From Rikenellaceae bacterium (GTDB lineage Bacteria > Bacteroidota > Bacteroidia > Bacteroidales > Rikenellaceae): DNA of 52,060 bases. Positions 25,146 to 34,714 of this stretch are shown in pieces. Below the pieces are notes generated by a model. It was not told the DNA's origin, made no database searches, and saw only the letters and a list, made by a program, of their open reading frames with translations. The translations under genes were made by a program, and so were the position numbers. The stretch is from the NCBI GenBank assembly GCA_015059785.1, contig SUZS01000015.1:1-52060 (forward strand). Reading direction: 5' to 3'. Within the stretch, counting starts at the first letter, position 1; each line of letters opens with the position of its first letter.

Positions 25146-26236
25146 AACACTACGAGAATGAGTATCTTGATACTCACCACGATAGCGCACTTGCTGTCAC
25201 CACAGGCGTAGACGACCAACCGATAGTAAACCCCTACTTTGTCCGCAAGCGCAAGCGCAAGCTTACTACAGACGACTATGTAGAGGGGATACTTAACCAC
25301 AACATCACTATTCTCTCGCAGGCAATAACCCTTATTGAGAGCAACAACCCCGACCACTATGCACAGGCGCAGGAGATTATTGAGCGATGTCTACCCTATG
25401 CTGGCAACTCTATCCGCATAGGTATCACCGGCGTACCAGGTGCAGGCAAGTCTACATTTATTGAGGCTGTGGGAAATATGGTTACATCTATGCACCATCG
25501 TCTTGCCGTGCTTGCTATTGACCCAAGTTCAGAGCGCAGTGGTGGCTCAATTTTGGGAGATAAAACTCGTATGGAGAGCATCTGCAACAACCCCGATGTC
25601 TTTGTACGCCCTTCGCCATCGGCTGGCTCACTCGGAGGCGTGGCTCGCAAGACCCGCGAGAGCATTGTTCTATGCGAGGCAGCTGGCTTTGATGTGATAT
25701 TTATTGAGACTGTGGGCGTGGGTCAGTCTGAGACTGCTGTTCACTCTATGGTAGATATGTTTATGATGCTTCAGATATCTGGTGCTGGAGACGAGTTGCA
25801 GGGCATTAAGCGCGGTATTATGGAGATGGCAGATATTATGGTTATCACAAAGGCCGATGGCGAGAATGTTCACAAGGCAAACCTTGCTAAAGTTCAGTAT
25901 CAGAATGCGTTACACCTCTTCCCTCTTCCAGAGTCTGGTTGGGCTGCAAAGGTATTTACCTGCTCATCTGTAGAGAAGACAGGTCTTGAGGAGGTTTGGA
26001 GCGGCGTTGAGGACTACCTTGAGCATATCAAGCGTAACGGATATTTTGAGGCTCACCGCAACGAGCAGAACAAATATTGGATGTACGAGAGTATTAACGA
26101 GGCTCTGAAGAGCAGTTTCTACCTCAACCCAGAGATTGAGGGTCGCATTGGCGAGGTTGAGCAGCGCGTGCTCAATGCTCAGCTCAGCTCGTTTATTGCC
26201 GCCAAGGAGCTTCTTGACATCTACTTCAAACGCTAA
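25127..26236 (+). CDS. meaB: Methylmalonyl-CoA mutase-associated GTPase MeaB
   Basis: 369 residues, a G3E-family P-loop GTPase. Walker A GVPGAGKST is at residues 102-110; IDPSS, SGGSILGDKTRM and TVGVGQSE are family switch motifs; TKAD is the guanine-specificity motif. MeaB loads and protects adenosylcobalamin in methylmalonyl-CoA mutase. The N-terminal 40 residues are longer than usual and overlap the preceding gene, so a start at a later codon cannot be excluded. It is divergent from the mce-mmd operon of the same pathway. Confidence 0.93.
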   Translation: MDFTKIEHYENEYLDTHHDSALAVTTGVDDQPIVNPYFVRKRKRKLTTDDYVEGILNHNITILSQAITLIESNNPDHYAQAQEIIERCLPYAGNSIRIGITGVPGAGKSTFIEAVGNMVTSMHHRLAVLAIDPSSERSGGSILGDKTRMESICNNPDVFVRPSPSAGSLGGVARKTRESIVLCEAAGFDVIFIETVGVGQSETAVHSMVDMFMMLQISGAGDELQGIKRGIMEMADIMVITKADGENVHKANLAKVQYQNALHLFPLPESGWAAKVFTCSSVEKTGLEEVWSGVEDYLEHIKRNGYFEAHRNEQNKYWMYESINEALKSSFYLNPEIEGRIGEVEQRVLNAQLSSFIAAKELLDIYFKR

Positions 26237-26241
26237 ACATT

Positions 26242-26940
26242 ATGGCTAAGAAAATCGTTGTTTTCACTGGTGCGGGAGTGAGTGCCGACAGTGGCATTAG
26301 CACCTTCCGCGATTCAGACGGACTGTGGGAGAACTACAGCATTGAGGAGGTATGTACTGCCGAGGCTATTGTTCGCGACAGAGAGAAGGTCATATCCTTC
26401 TACAATATGCGTCGTCGCGATGTACTCTCAAAAGAGCCTAACGCTGCGCATACTGCCATTGCAGAGCTTGAGAAACACTTTGATGTAGAGGTTGTTACGC
26501 AGAATGTAGACGACCTACACGAGCGCGCAGGCTCTACACGCATAACACACCTTCACGGCGAGATTACAAAACTACGCAGCAGCGCAAATCCCGACCTAAT
26601 CGTACCTATTGAGGGCTGGGAGCAGGGACTAACAGATACCGCACCAGATGGGTCGTTACTGCGTCCGCACATCGTCTTCTTTGGCGAGGCAGTGCCGATG
26701 TTTGAGCAGGCGGCTGCCATTGTCAATAGTGCCGACATACTTATCGTTGTGGGAACTTCGCTTGTAGTCTACCCTGCCGCAAGCCTTGTGCAGTATGTAC
26801 GCGACAGCAGCGTACCAATCTATGTTGTAGACCCTGCGGAGCTAAAAATTCACAGCCGCAACCCTGTAACACATATCCGCGAGCGCGCTGCCATAGGTAT
26901 GCCGCAGCTTGCCGAGCAGTTAATTAAATCACTACAATAA
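26242..26940 (+). CDS. cobB: Sir2-family NAD-dependent protein deacylase, desuccinylase type
   Basis: 232 residues. NAD-binding GAGVSADSGISTFR is at residues 10-23, TQNVDDLHERAG follows, and the catalytic His is about 105 (HLHGE). Tyr54 and Arg57 in FYNMRRR match the Tyr/Arg pair of E. coli CobB and SIRT5 that reads acidic acyl groups (succinyl, malonyl). The four zinc cysteines of most sirtuins are absent. It lies five bases after meaB, so it is probably co-expressed with the propionate pathway. Confidence 0.88.
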   Translation: MAKKIVVFTGAGVSADSGISTFRDSDGLWENYSIEEVCTAEAIVRDREKVISFYNMRRRDVLSKEPNAAHTAIAELEKHFDVEVVTQNVDDLHERAGSTRITHLHGEITKLRSSANPDLIVPIEGWEQGLTDTAPDGSLLRPHIVFFGEAVPMFEQAAAIVNSADILIVVGTSLVVYPAASLVQYVRDSSVPIYVVDPAELKIHSRNPVTHIRERAAIGMPQLAEQLIKSLQ

Positions 26941-26941
26941 C

Positions 26942-27018
26942 AGCTATTAGCCGTTAGCCTTTGGCCATTAGCTTCCCAGACAAAACAGACCAATAGCTAA
27001 TAGCTAACAGCCAAAAGC
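26942..27018. repeat. TAGC/GCTA inverted repeat between cobB and the cyclophilin gene
   Basis: GCTATTAGCCGTTAGCC and TTTGGCCATTAGCT face CCAATAGCTAATAGC and TAACAGCCAAAAGCT in inverted orientation around a short spacer. It could fold as a weak terminator. The words match the clusters at 5.4, 16.6 and 28.9 kb. Confidence 0.6.
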
Positions 27019-27027
27019 TCAAAAAAA

Positions 27028-27465
27028 ATGAAATACGCAATTATCTCAACAGAAAAGGGTGATATGAAGGCGGAGCTCTACGAGAATGAGACACCTATCA
27101 CCGTAGCAAACTTTGTTAAACTTGCCCAGTCTCGCTTCTACGACGGACTGACATTCCACCGCGTGATTCCAAACTTTGTTATTCAGGGTGGTTGCCCTAT
27201 TGGCAATGGCGCAGGTGGTCCAGGATGGACAATCCCTTGCGAGACAAGCGCAGAGCGTCAGTATCACGAGCGCGGAGTGCTCTCTATGGCTCATCGTGGC
27301 AAGGACACTGGAGGCTCGCAGTTCTTCATCTGCCACAATCGCAGCAACACACAGCACCTTGACGGTGTGCATACCTGCTTCGGCAAGGTTGTAGATGGAG
27401 TTGATGTTATTGACGACATCCGCCCAGGAGACCTTATCTTCTCAATAACGATTGTCGAGGAGTAG
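27028..27465 (+). CDS. Cyclophilin-type peptidyl-prolyl isomerase
   Basis: 145 residues with no signal peptide, so cytoplasmic. Cyclophilin landmarks are [13 protein letters not shown] with the catalytic Arg, a RGVLSMAH stretch, GSQFFICH, and [15 protein letters not shown]. It accelerates prolyl cis-trans isomerisation in protein folding. The length and the lack of export signal fit PpiB-like enzymes. Confidence 0.92.
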   Translation: MKYAIISTEKGDMKAELYENETPITVANFVKLAQSRFYDGLTFHRVIPNFVIQGGCPIGNGAGGPGWTIPCETSAERQYHERGVLSMAHRGKDTGGSQFFICHNRSNTQHLDGVHTCFGKVVDGVDVIDDIRPGDLIFSITIVEE

Positions 27466-27524
27466 AGAATAATTTGGCTCGGTTTATGGATTGCAACTGG
27501 TTTGTAATCCATATTTTTTTTGCT

Positions 27525-28904
27525 ATGAGTACAAAAACAACAAGTTCGGCGCTCTATAGTGCGCCAGTAGAGTCTATCCCGCAGAAGGGATGCGAGCCAG
27601 AGGTGGCATATCAGGTGGTCAAGGATGAGACATATCCGCAGACACAGCCGAGGTTAAACCTCGCCACATTTGTTACAACCTATATGGATAGGTATGCCAC
27701 AAAACTGATGAACGAGGCGATAAACATCAACTACATTGACCAGACAGAGTACCCGCGCGTGGCGGTTATGTGCGGTAGGTGCATAAACATCATCGCCAAG
27801 CTCTGGAACAGTCCCGAGAGTGGGAAGTGGAAGACAGGTGCTGTGGGCATTGGCTCATCAGAGGCCTGTATGCTCGGAGGTGTGGCTGCCCTATTGCGCT
27901 GGAAGGCAAAGCGCAAGGCGGAGGGTAAGAGTTGCAGCAAGCCAAACCTTGTGATGAGCACCGCCTTTCAGGTTGTGTGGGAGAAGTTCTGCCAGCTGTG
28001 GGATGTAGAGATGCGAACAGTGCCAATCTCGCTTGACAAGCCTACACTCTGTGCTGAGGAGGCTATAAAGCTGTGCGATGAGAATACTATCTGCATCGTT
28101 CCTATCGCGGGCGTTACTTGGACAGGACTTAACGACGACATTGAGGCACTTGACAAGGAGCTTGACAAGTTCAACGCCAAGACGGGCTACAACATCCCAA
28201 TTCATGTAGATGCCGCCTCGGGTGGATTTATCCTTCCATTTATCAAGCCCGACCACAAATGGGACTTCAGACTCAAGTGGGTATGGTCTATCTCTACTTC
28301 GGGTCACAAGTATGGACTTGTATACCCTGGTCTTGGTTGGGTTGTATGGAAAGAGAAGAAGTATCTTCCAGAGCAGATGTCGTTCAGTGTCAACTACTTG
28401 GGCGCAAATATCTCACAGGTAGGCCTTAACTTCTCTCGCCCTGCTGCGCAGATTTTGGGTCAGTACTACAACTTTATCCGCTACGGATTTGAGGGATATA
28501 AGCAGGTGCAGAGTGAGGCTATGGAGATTGCATCCTACTGCCACAGCAAGATTGGCAAGATGAAGTGCTTTAAGAACTACTCTGACGCGGTAGACAATCC
28601 TCTATTTATCTGGTATATGAACCCAGAGTACGACAAGACAGCCAAGTGGACCCTCTACGACCTTCAGTCCGTTCTTCAGCAGAGCGGATGGATGGTGCCT
28701 GCCTACACAATGCCAAAGAGCATTGAGGATATGGTCGTAATGCGCGTAGTTGTGCGTCAAGGTATGACTCGCGATATGGCAGATATGCTCCTTGGCGACA
28801 TTGAGAACGCCGTGGCAGAGTTTGAGAAGTTGAAATATCCGACCACCTCTCGCCTTGCCTACGAGAAGCGCGAGAAGCAGTTCGGAAAGGTCTTTACTCA
28901 TTAG
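27525..28904 (+). CDS. gadB: Glutamate decarboxylase
   Basis: 459 residues from ATG 27525, the usual Gad length. A PLP enzyme turning glutamate into GABA and CO2, consuming a proton; it serves acid resistance in gut bacteria. PLP contacts are visible: TGAVGIGSSEACMLGG, HVDAASGGF, and the Schiff-base Lys at about 262 in STSGHKYGL. The upstream codons in frame read like non-coding sequence, so the inner ATG is preferred. No GadC antiporter lies in the window. Confidence 0.94.
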   Translation: MSTKTTSSALYSAPVESIPQKGCEPEVAYQVVKDETYPQTQPRLNLATFVTTYMDRYATKLMNEAININYIDQTEYPRVAVMCGRCINIIAKLWNSPESGKWKTGAVGIGSSEACMLGGVAALLRWKAKRKAEGKSCSKPNLVMSTAFQVVWEKFCQLWDVEMRTVPISLDKPTLCAEEAIKLCDENTICIVPIAGVTWTGLNDDIEALDKELDKFNAKTGYNIPIHVDAASGGFILPFIKPDHKWDFRLKWVWSISTSGHKYGLVYPGLGWVVWKEKKYLPEQMSFSVNYLGANISQVGLNFSRPAAQILGQYYNFIRYGFEGYKQVQSEAMEIASYCHSKIGKMKCFKNYSDAVDNPLFIWYMNPEYDKTAKWTLYDLQSVLQQSGWMVPAYTMPKSIEDMVVMRVVVRQGMTRDMADMLLGDIENAVAEFEKLKYPTTSRLAYEKREKQFGKVFTH

Positions 28905-28972
28905 CTATTAGCTATTGGCCATTGGCTATTAGCCTTTATATAGCTAATGGCTAACGGCTAACGGCCAAAGGC
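28902..28972. repeat. TAGC/GCTA repeat cluster after gadB
   Basis: It starts in the gadB stop codon. TTAGCTATTAGCTATTGG and GCCATTGGCTATTAGCC face TAGCTAATGGCTAACGG and CTAACGGCCAAAGGC in inverted orientation. Confidence 0.6.
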
Positions 28973-28975
28973 ATA

Positions 28976-29014
28976 AAAATTAGGAGCCTGAAAATCAAGC
29001 TCCTAATTTTTTAT
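28976..29014. terminator. Bidirectional terminator between gadB and the rhamnosidase gene
   Basis: AATTAGGAGC pairs with GCTCCTAATT across an 11-base loop, with A and T runs on both sides, between convergent genes. Confidence 0.8.
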
Positions 29015-31698
29015 TTTACTGTGAAAGAGTACTTACCGCTTCCGACATTGAATATCGCATAGCCATCAGCATAATCCGTTGGTTGAACACCTGACGAGCA
29101 GGTTACCGCCTCCTTGTTTGGAGCAGGGACCTTAACAGTAGCCGTTGTATTGAACGGTATCTCAACATCGAGACTCTTGAGCGTATTACTCTGAGCGGTC
29201 CAACCTGCAGCAACATCGCCATAAGGGGTCTGTGTGCGGGCCTTCATATACTCAAAGTCGCCACCAGTATGTGGGCAAATGGTAATACTCTTATAGCCCG
29301 CTGCGCTCTCGCGGATGCCCACTGCGCTACGATACAACCAGTCGCCGATAGCACCGTATGAGTAGTGGTTGAACGAGTTCATACCGTTGTTTGGAATTGT
29401 TCCATCCTTAAGCATACTATCCCAACGCTCCCAGATAGTTGTTGCGCCCATCTTCACTGGATAGATCCAACTTGGACAAGTATCCTGCATCAGCAGTTTA
29501 TAAGCTACATCGCTTCTGCCATTATCGGTCAGCACATTACAGATATGCGGAGTGCCGAGGAAGCCTGTTGTGATATGGTTCTTATAGCGAGCAATATTCT
29601 TGGCAAGACGCTCAACAGCCTGCGCGCGAAGATTCTCTGGCAGGATATTAAAGTGCAGAGCAAGCACATAGGCAGTCTGAGTGTCAGACGAAACAAGGCC
29701 ATTTGGAGATACATACTCATCCATAAATGCCTGACGAGCCTTTGCAGCTACATCGCCATAGTATGCCGCATCCTCCGACTTGCCTAACAGCTTTGCTGTG
29801 TTATACATAATATCAGCCGAGCCGACGAAGAAGCACTGACAGAGCAGGAACTTATTTGTTACAGCCGCCTGACCATCTCTATCGTTATTCTTTGTCCAGA
29901 ACAACCAATCGCCATAGTGGTTATTAAAATCATCGTTCCACAACCAATTTGTGCTATGTGCAACCTGATAATCTACCCAAGCCTTCATACTGTCGTACTG
30001 AGCCTCAAGTACAGAGATGTTTCCATAAGCCTGATAGTGCAACCAAGGGATAATAGTTGCTGCATCTGCCCAACCAACAGCACCTACGCGGCCATTTGAG
30101 TTAGGGAAGGTATCCGGAATAACCTTTGGCACACCGCCGTCAGCGTGCTGGTCTACAGCAAGGTCTGCAAGCCACTTACGGAAGAAGGTATCTACACGAC
30201 CGAGGAACGATGCTGTGCGGAAGAATACCTGTGCATCGCCTGTCCAGCCAAGTCGCTCATCTCGCTGTGGACAGTCTGTCGGCACATCCACAAAGTTATC
30301 GTGAAAACCCCACCAGATATTACTCTGGAGCTGGTTGATAATAGGATTTGAGCACTCAAAGCTACCTACATTATCAAAACCAGACCAGACAGGTATAGCC
30401 TCGTAGTCTGCAAGGTTAAGGTCGTCCTCTACGCCCTCAACACGGATATATCGGAAGCCGTAGAAAGTGTGATTAGGCTCAAAAACATCCTCTCCACCGC
30501 TAAGGATATATGTACTTGTAGCCTTTGCGCGACGAAGGTTTACGGTGTAGAAGTTGCCGTGCTTATCAAGCACCTCGGCGTGAGAAATCTTTACCACATC
30601 GCCACTCTTACCCTTTATCTGAACACGCTCCCAGCCGACAATATTCTGACCAAAGTCAATAACCTTCTCGCCCTTTGGCGTAACGATATACTTAACAGCC
30701 TTGATAGGGGTATTCTTAATAACTGGCTCGTTGAGCGTCTCAATAACATTCTCTGTACCGAAGTTCAGAGTCTGAACTGCCTTCCAACACTCATCCTTAA
30801 CAGCAGCTGTCTTCCAACTGTTGTCACGCAGGCGGGCGTCAATAGTCTGGCCATCATAGATGTTTGCGAAGGTAATACCCTCGGCCTTAGCCTCAACACC
30901 TGCAATCTTCCAACTATCGTCACTCTTTACAATAGTAGCCTTTGAGCCATCAGTATACTCAACATTAATCTGAAGAAGCAGTGCTACATCGCGAGTATAG
31001 TAGAATCGTTTCTCAACCTTGCCATAGTTCATACCACCAGAGTACCAACCCGGAGTCACAACAGCCGCAACAGCATTCTTACCACTGCGCAGAAGTGTTG
31101 TCACATCAAAAGCCTGATACTGAATATGCTTGTTATACGATGTCCAACCCGGTGTAAGCTGCTTGTCGCCTACGCGTACACCATTGATAAATGCCTCATA
31201 GATACCGTGTGCAGAGATATATGCCGTAGCGCGACGAATCTTTTTATTCAAGACCCCCTCGCCACGAAGATATATAGGCGTAGGTTGCTGGTTAGCAACG
31301 CCAATCCACTTTGCACTCCAATCCTTTGGAGTAATGCCTGTCTGCCAAAATGCGCCCTTACGCTTGCTCACATTGCCGTGGTTATCCCACACCCTCAAGG
31401 TCCAATCGTAGCGGGTGTCAGCCTTCAGCTCGCCCTCGTACTTCACAGCCGTAGAGTTATCAGAGATAACCTTACCACTACTCCACACCTTACGGCCCTT
31501 AGAGGTAACAGTGACCTCATAGGCACTCTGTAGAGCATTATCACTCTGCGATGAAACAATCCAACTCAAAACAGGAGCATCAACAGAAGAGATACCCATA
31601 GGATTTACAAGGCCATTGGTGCGCATTGTGGTAACCTCTACCTGCGCCCAAGCAGTTAATGGCAACAGCATTGCCAAAAATAATAAGACTCTTTTCAT
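29011..31698 (-). CDS. Alpha-L-rhamnosidase (GH78), secreted
   Basis: 895 residues. A signal peptide (MKRVLLFLAMLLPLTAWA) exports it to the periplasm or outer membrane. N-terminal beta domains include the carbohydrate-binding part with a GWTSYNKHIQYQ-type motif. The catalytic (alpha/alpha)6 barrel has DVPTDCPQRDERLGWTGDAQ near residue 470, the acidic centre of GH78, and ATTIWERWDSM later. It releases terminal rhamnose from plant glycosides or pectins. No SusC/D pair is adjacent, so it stands alone. Confidence 0.95.
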   Translation of the reverse strand: MKRVLLFLAMLLPLTAWAQVEVTTMRTNGLVNPMGISSVDAPVLSWIVSSQSDNALQSAYEVTVTSKGRKVWSSGKVISDNSTAVKYEGELKADTRYDWTLRVWDNHGNVSKRKGAFWQTGITPKDWSAKWIGVANQQPTPIYLRGEGVLNKKIRRATAYISAHGIYEAFINGVRVGDKQLTPGWTSYNKHIQYQAFDVTTLLRSGKNAVAAVVTPGWYSGGMNYGKVEKRFYYTRDVALLLQINVEYTDGSKATIVKSDDSWKIAGVEAKAEGITFANIYDGQTIDARLRDNSWKTAAVKDECWKAVQTLNFGTENVIETLNEPVIKNTPIKAVKYIVTPKGEKVIDFGQNIVGWERVQIKGKSGDVVKISHAEVLDKHGNFYTVNLRRAKATSTYILSGGEDVFEPNHTFYGFRYIRVEGVEDDLNLADYEAIPVWSGFDNVGSFECSNPIINQLQSNIWWGFHDNFVDVPTDCPQRDERLGWTGDAQVFFRTASFLGRVDTFFRKWLADLAVDQHADGGVPKVIPDTFPNSNGRVGAVGWADAATIIPWLHYQAYGNISVLEAQYDSMKAWVDYQVAHSTNWLWNDDFNNHYGDWLFWTKNNDRDGQAAVTNKFLLCQCFFVGSADIMYNTAKLLGKSEDAAYYGDVAAKARQAFMDEYVSPNGLVSSDTQTAYVLALHFNILPENLRAQAVERLAKNIARYKNHITTGFLGTPHICNVLTDNGRSDVAYKLLMQDTCPSWIYPVKMGATTIWERWDSMLKDGTIPNNGMNSFNHYSYGAIGDWLYRSAVGIRESAAGYKSITICPHTGGDFEYMKARTQTPYGDVAAGWTAQSNTLKSLDVEIPFNTTATVKVPAPNKEAVTCSSGVQPTDYADGYAIFNVGSGKYSFTVK

Positions 31699-31877
31699 AG
31701 TTTTTAGGTTTTCTGTTATTCTTAAAATTGTTTTAATAAGACGAAATCATACACCTCTTGTCCTCTCACAAAAAGATAAATAAGACTATATCAAATCACA
31801 CAAAGTTTAGCTATTTACCACTACTGGTGATGCGTTAACCGACGCTTCACTACTGTTGCACAAATTTACTGAAATTA

Positions 31878-31908
31878 TTTGATTTTTCTAATATTTTACA
31901 TACATTTG
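31878..31908 (+). promoter_or_regulatory. Promoter of the secreted-protein gene at 31935
   Basis: TTTG (31878-31881), then 19 bases, then TACATTTG (31901-31908), fits the Bacteroidales -33/-7 pattern. Confidence 0.65.
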
Positions 31909-31934
31909 TACTATGATTATAAAATTATTCGCCT

Positions 31935-32399
31935 ATGAGACGCATCCTATCTATTATCCTACTCTCCATTTTAACTATCTCCCCTCTTTACGCAGAGATT
32001 AGCAAAAAGGCTCTGAAGGAGGTAAAGCGCGAGGTAAAAGAGTTGAAAGCCGATGACTGGCAGAGTGCTATTACTGGAACAACCATCGAGGAGCAGGCCA
32101 TAAAGGTCTATGAGTATAAAGAGGCAATTAGTAGCAGCGACGGCACACCTATATATATAATAGTGACCGCCGAGGGCAAGAGCATAAGGGATAATATAGC
32201 ACAGGCTATGGCCCTTAACAACTGCAAAACTCTCGCAGCTCAGAGCATTCATAGCGACAAGGCCCAAGTGGCAAAGTCTCAGCTTGGTAGAACAATAGTG
32301 CTGATGAAGTTGAAACGAGAGGTCGGGCACAATGTAGAAATTAGGCTTACTTGCGCCTTCAAAAGGTCTGAAATTAGTGCTGTAAAAGAGCAGAAATAA
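31935..32399 (+). CDS. Secreted hypothetical protein, 154 aa, paralogue of the next
   Basis: A signal peptide (cleavage near LYAEIS) is followed by KKALKEVKREVKELKADDWQ. The spacing of the KxLKxVKxEV, Trp, EQ and GxPxY positions matches the next gene, so the two are paralogues by eye. No known family is recognised with certainty. It is probably periplasmic or surface-bound, and 122 bases separate it from the next gene. Confidence 0.65.
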   Translation: MRRILSIILLSILTISPLYAEISKKALKEVKREVKELKADDWQSAITGTTIEEQAIKVYEYKEAISSSDGTPIYIIVTAEGKSIRDNIAQAMALNNCKTLAAQSIHSDKAQVAKSQLGRTIVLMKLKREVGHNVEIRLTCAFKRSEISAVKEQK

Positions 32400-32521
32400 A
32401 AAAATGTCAAAAAAACTTTACATTTTTTGCAATATTTTTTTCGTACCTTGCTCTATATAGTAAAGCGAACGAAACAAATTAGAGTTTACAATATTTATTA
32501 ACCACTTAAATTTTATCTATT

Positions 32522-33118
32522 ATGAAAAAGATTCTTGTAGTATTGCTCGCAGCAATCGTAGGTATTTCAGCTGTTAACGCACAGCCAACTAAGAAGCAGC
32601 TCAAGGCTGTTAAGTCTGAGGTTGCTGCTTGGACTGCAGAGGGTTGGAAGGTTGCTCCAGGCAACTCCACTATGGCAGAGCAGATTATTATGCAGAAGGA
32701 GTATGCAAAGAAGGTAAACAACGAGGGTGAGCCTCTCTATGTATTTGGCGAGTCTACAGCAGTTGGCCAGACCTTTAAGGCTGCACAGCTCTCAGTGATG
32801 CGCGGTGTTAAGATGAACGCCCTTGAGCAGCTTGACACAGAGATTACTGCTATTATCCAGAACGATCTGGCTAACAAGCAGCAGAACCTTGACAAGGCTG
32901 TCTCTGTAGATAAGGTTCTCAACCGTACTAAGGAGGTTATCTCTAACCGTCTGCCACGCGGCATTAAGGTTGTTACTGTATACCGTGAGCTTAAGACTAA
33001 GAATGTAGAGGTTCGTGCTATGTACGCTTACAACTACGACAAGGTTCACGATATGCTTGCAGCTGCTGCCAGCGAGGCTCTTGAGAAGGAGATTGACGAG
33101 ATGGTAAAGGGCAACTAA
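32522..33118 (+). CDS. Secreted hypothetical protein, 198 aa
   Basis: Signal peptide MKKILVVLLAAIVGISAVNAQ, then KKQLKAVKSEVAAWTAEGW, sharing its layout with the preceding 154-residue protein but with about 45 more residues at the C-terminus. Mostly alpha-helical, with VSNRLPRGIKVVTVYRELK-type beta content near 140-165. Codon use looks highly optimised, suggesting strong expression. Function is not known. Confidence 0.7.
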   Translation: MKKILVVLLAAIVGISAVNAQPTKKQLKAVKSEVAAWTAEGWKVAPGNSTMAEQIIMQKEYAKKVNNEGEPLYVFGESTAVGQTFKAAQLSVMRGVKMNALEQLDTEITAIIQNDLANKQQNLDKAVSVDKVLNRTKEVISNRLPRGIKVVTVYRELKTKNVEVRAMYAYNYDKVHDMLAAAASEALEKEIDEMVKGN

Positions 33119-33142
33119 TTAGTCGTCGACATCAACCAAAAT

Positions 33143-33180
33143 CAGCCGCTGGCCCCACATCGTGCGGTCGGCGGCTTTTC
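33143..33180 (+). terminator. Terminator after the 198-aa gene
   Basis: AGCCGC (33143-33148) pairs with GCGGCT (33171-33176), followed by TTTTC; the inner stem is imperfect. Confidence 0.6.
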
Positions 33181-33220
33181 TAAAGGTAGCAATCTATAGT
33201 ACATACATAAACTCTATACT

Positions 33221-34702
33221 ATGAAAAGAGTACTACTAACAATCTCGGCAATCCTTATCGCCTCAACCGCAATGGCTCAAGAGCAGAGTATGGATGAGTT
33301 CCGCCGCCAGGCTCTACTTGAGATGAGACAGTTTAAGAACAAGGCTAAGCAGGAGTATGCCGACTTCCGCAAAAAGGCAAACGCCGAGTATGCAGAGTTT
33401 CTTAAGCAGGCTTGGGAGGAGCGTCAGCTTGCGCCATCTATCGACCCGCCAAAGATTGACCCACCAGTACAGCCCGTTGCACCTCCACGCATTGCCGACA
33501 AGCCTATCTCTCCAAAGCCAATAGTCTTTGGCGGACTGAAGCCTATGCCAAAGCCCGTAGTTCCAAAGATGCCAAAAATTGATGTTCCAGAGGTAAGGCC
33601 TGAGGATGAGCCGCTAATTCTCAAGATGCCAGTAAACTTCTACGGCGCAACTTGCAACATCCGTCTCAAGCCTGGCACAGGCGAAGTACAGCTTGCAGAT
33701 GCTTCTGAGCTCTCTGTGTCAAAGGCGTGGACAAAACTTGCCGACGGCAGGTATGACCTTATGCTTGCTGATTGTATCGCCCTGCGTGACTCGCTGCGTC
33801 TATGTGACTGGGGCTACTACCAGCTCACAAAAAAGGTCTCTGAGGAGTTCTGCGAGGCTCAGCACACTAACAACACAAAGATTTTGCAGGCATTTCTGAT
33901 GACTCAGGCTGGTTATAAGATTCGTATCGGCAGAAGTAATAACAAGATTTATCTCCTCTTCCCTTCGCAGTCTATAATCTACCGAGCACCATACTACAAG
34001 TTGGACGGACTCTCTTACTATCTACTTGACAGCGACTTTGCAGGCAGCAGTATCAATGTATGTCAGGCTGCATTCCCAGGCGAGCAGGGCTTTAGCATCA
34101 ACATTAACGAGCAGCCACGCTTCCCTTATGCGCCAACTGCTGCACGCAAGCATATGTCGTTAAAGTATCCAGAGGCAAATGTCAGCTTCGCAGCTAACAA
34201 GAACCTTATGGACTTCTACAACACCTTCCCTCGCACATCTTGGGATATCTTCTCATACACCTCACTCAGCGCAGAGGCGAAGGCTGCACTCTATCCGGTA
34301 CTTTGCAAGGCTATCGAGGGCAAGAATGAGGCTACAGCGGCAAATATCCTTATCAACTTCGTGCAGACAGGTTTCCAGTATAAGACCGACCAGCAGCAGT
34401 TTGGATACGAGCGCTCTCTGTTTGGAGATGAGACCCTCTTCTATCCATATTCAGATTGTGAGGACCGCTCTATACTCTACTCAATACTTGTAAGAGAGAT
34501 TATGGGTCTTGAGGTTGCCCTTGTATCATACCCTGGCCACTTGGCAACAGCCGTATGTTTCAAGGAGGGCCCTTATGGCGACTACTTTAATGTTAATGGC
34601 AAGAAGTTTACCGTTTGCGACCCTACATATATCGGTGCGCACATCGGCCTGACAATGCCAAATATGGACAACAACAAGGCTGAACTTACTATTCTTCAGT
34701 AA
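33221..34702 (+). CDS. Secreted protein with transglutaminase/protease-like C-terminus
   Basis: 493 residues with a signal peptide (cleavage near AMAQEQ). Residues 25-70 are a repetitive coiled region (FKNKAKQEYADFRKKANAEY). Residues about 72-135 are a proline-rich linker. The C-terminal part carries a papain-like triad order: Cys in SDCEDRS (about 412), His in PGHLATAV (about 439), Asp in VCDPTYIGA (about 466), as in bacterial transglutaminase-like proteins. It may cleave or crosslink surface proteins. It follows two secreted paralogues. Confidence 0.75.
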   Translation: MKRVLLTISAILIASTAMAQEQSMDEFRRQALLEMRQFKNKAKQEYADFRKKANAEYAEFLKQAWEERQLAPSIDPPKIDPPVQPVAPPRIADKPISPKPIVFGGLKPMPKPVVPKMPKIDVPEVRPEDEPLILKMPVNFYGATCNIRLKPGTGEVQLADASELSVSKAWTKLADGRYDLMLADCIALRDSLRLCDWGYYQLTKKVSEEFCEAQHTNNTKILQAFLMTQAGYKIRIGRSNNKIYLLFPSQSIIYRAPYYKLDGLSYYLLDSDFAGSSINVCQAAFPGEQGFSININEQPRFPYAPTAARKHMSLKYPEANVSFAANKNLMDFYNTFPRTSWDIFSYTSLSAEAKAALYPVLCKAIEGKNEATAANILINFVQTGFQYKTDQQQFGYERSLFGDETLFYPYSDCEDRSILYSILVREIMGLEVALVSYPGHLATAVCFKEGPYGDYFNVNGKKFTVCDPTYIGAHIGLTMPNMDNNKAELTILQ

Positions 34703-34714
34703 GAGAGGTCGTTA

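Noticed and set aside
27474..27524. Upstream extension of glutamate decarboxylase
   Set aside because: The extra 17 residues do not resemble Gad N-termini; ATG 27525 gives the normal length.
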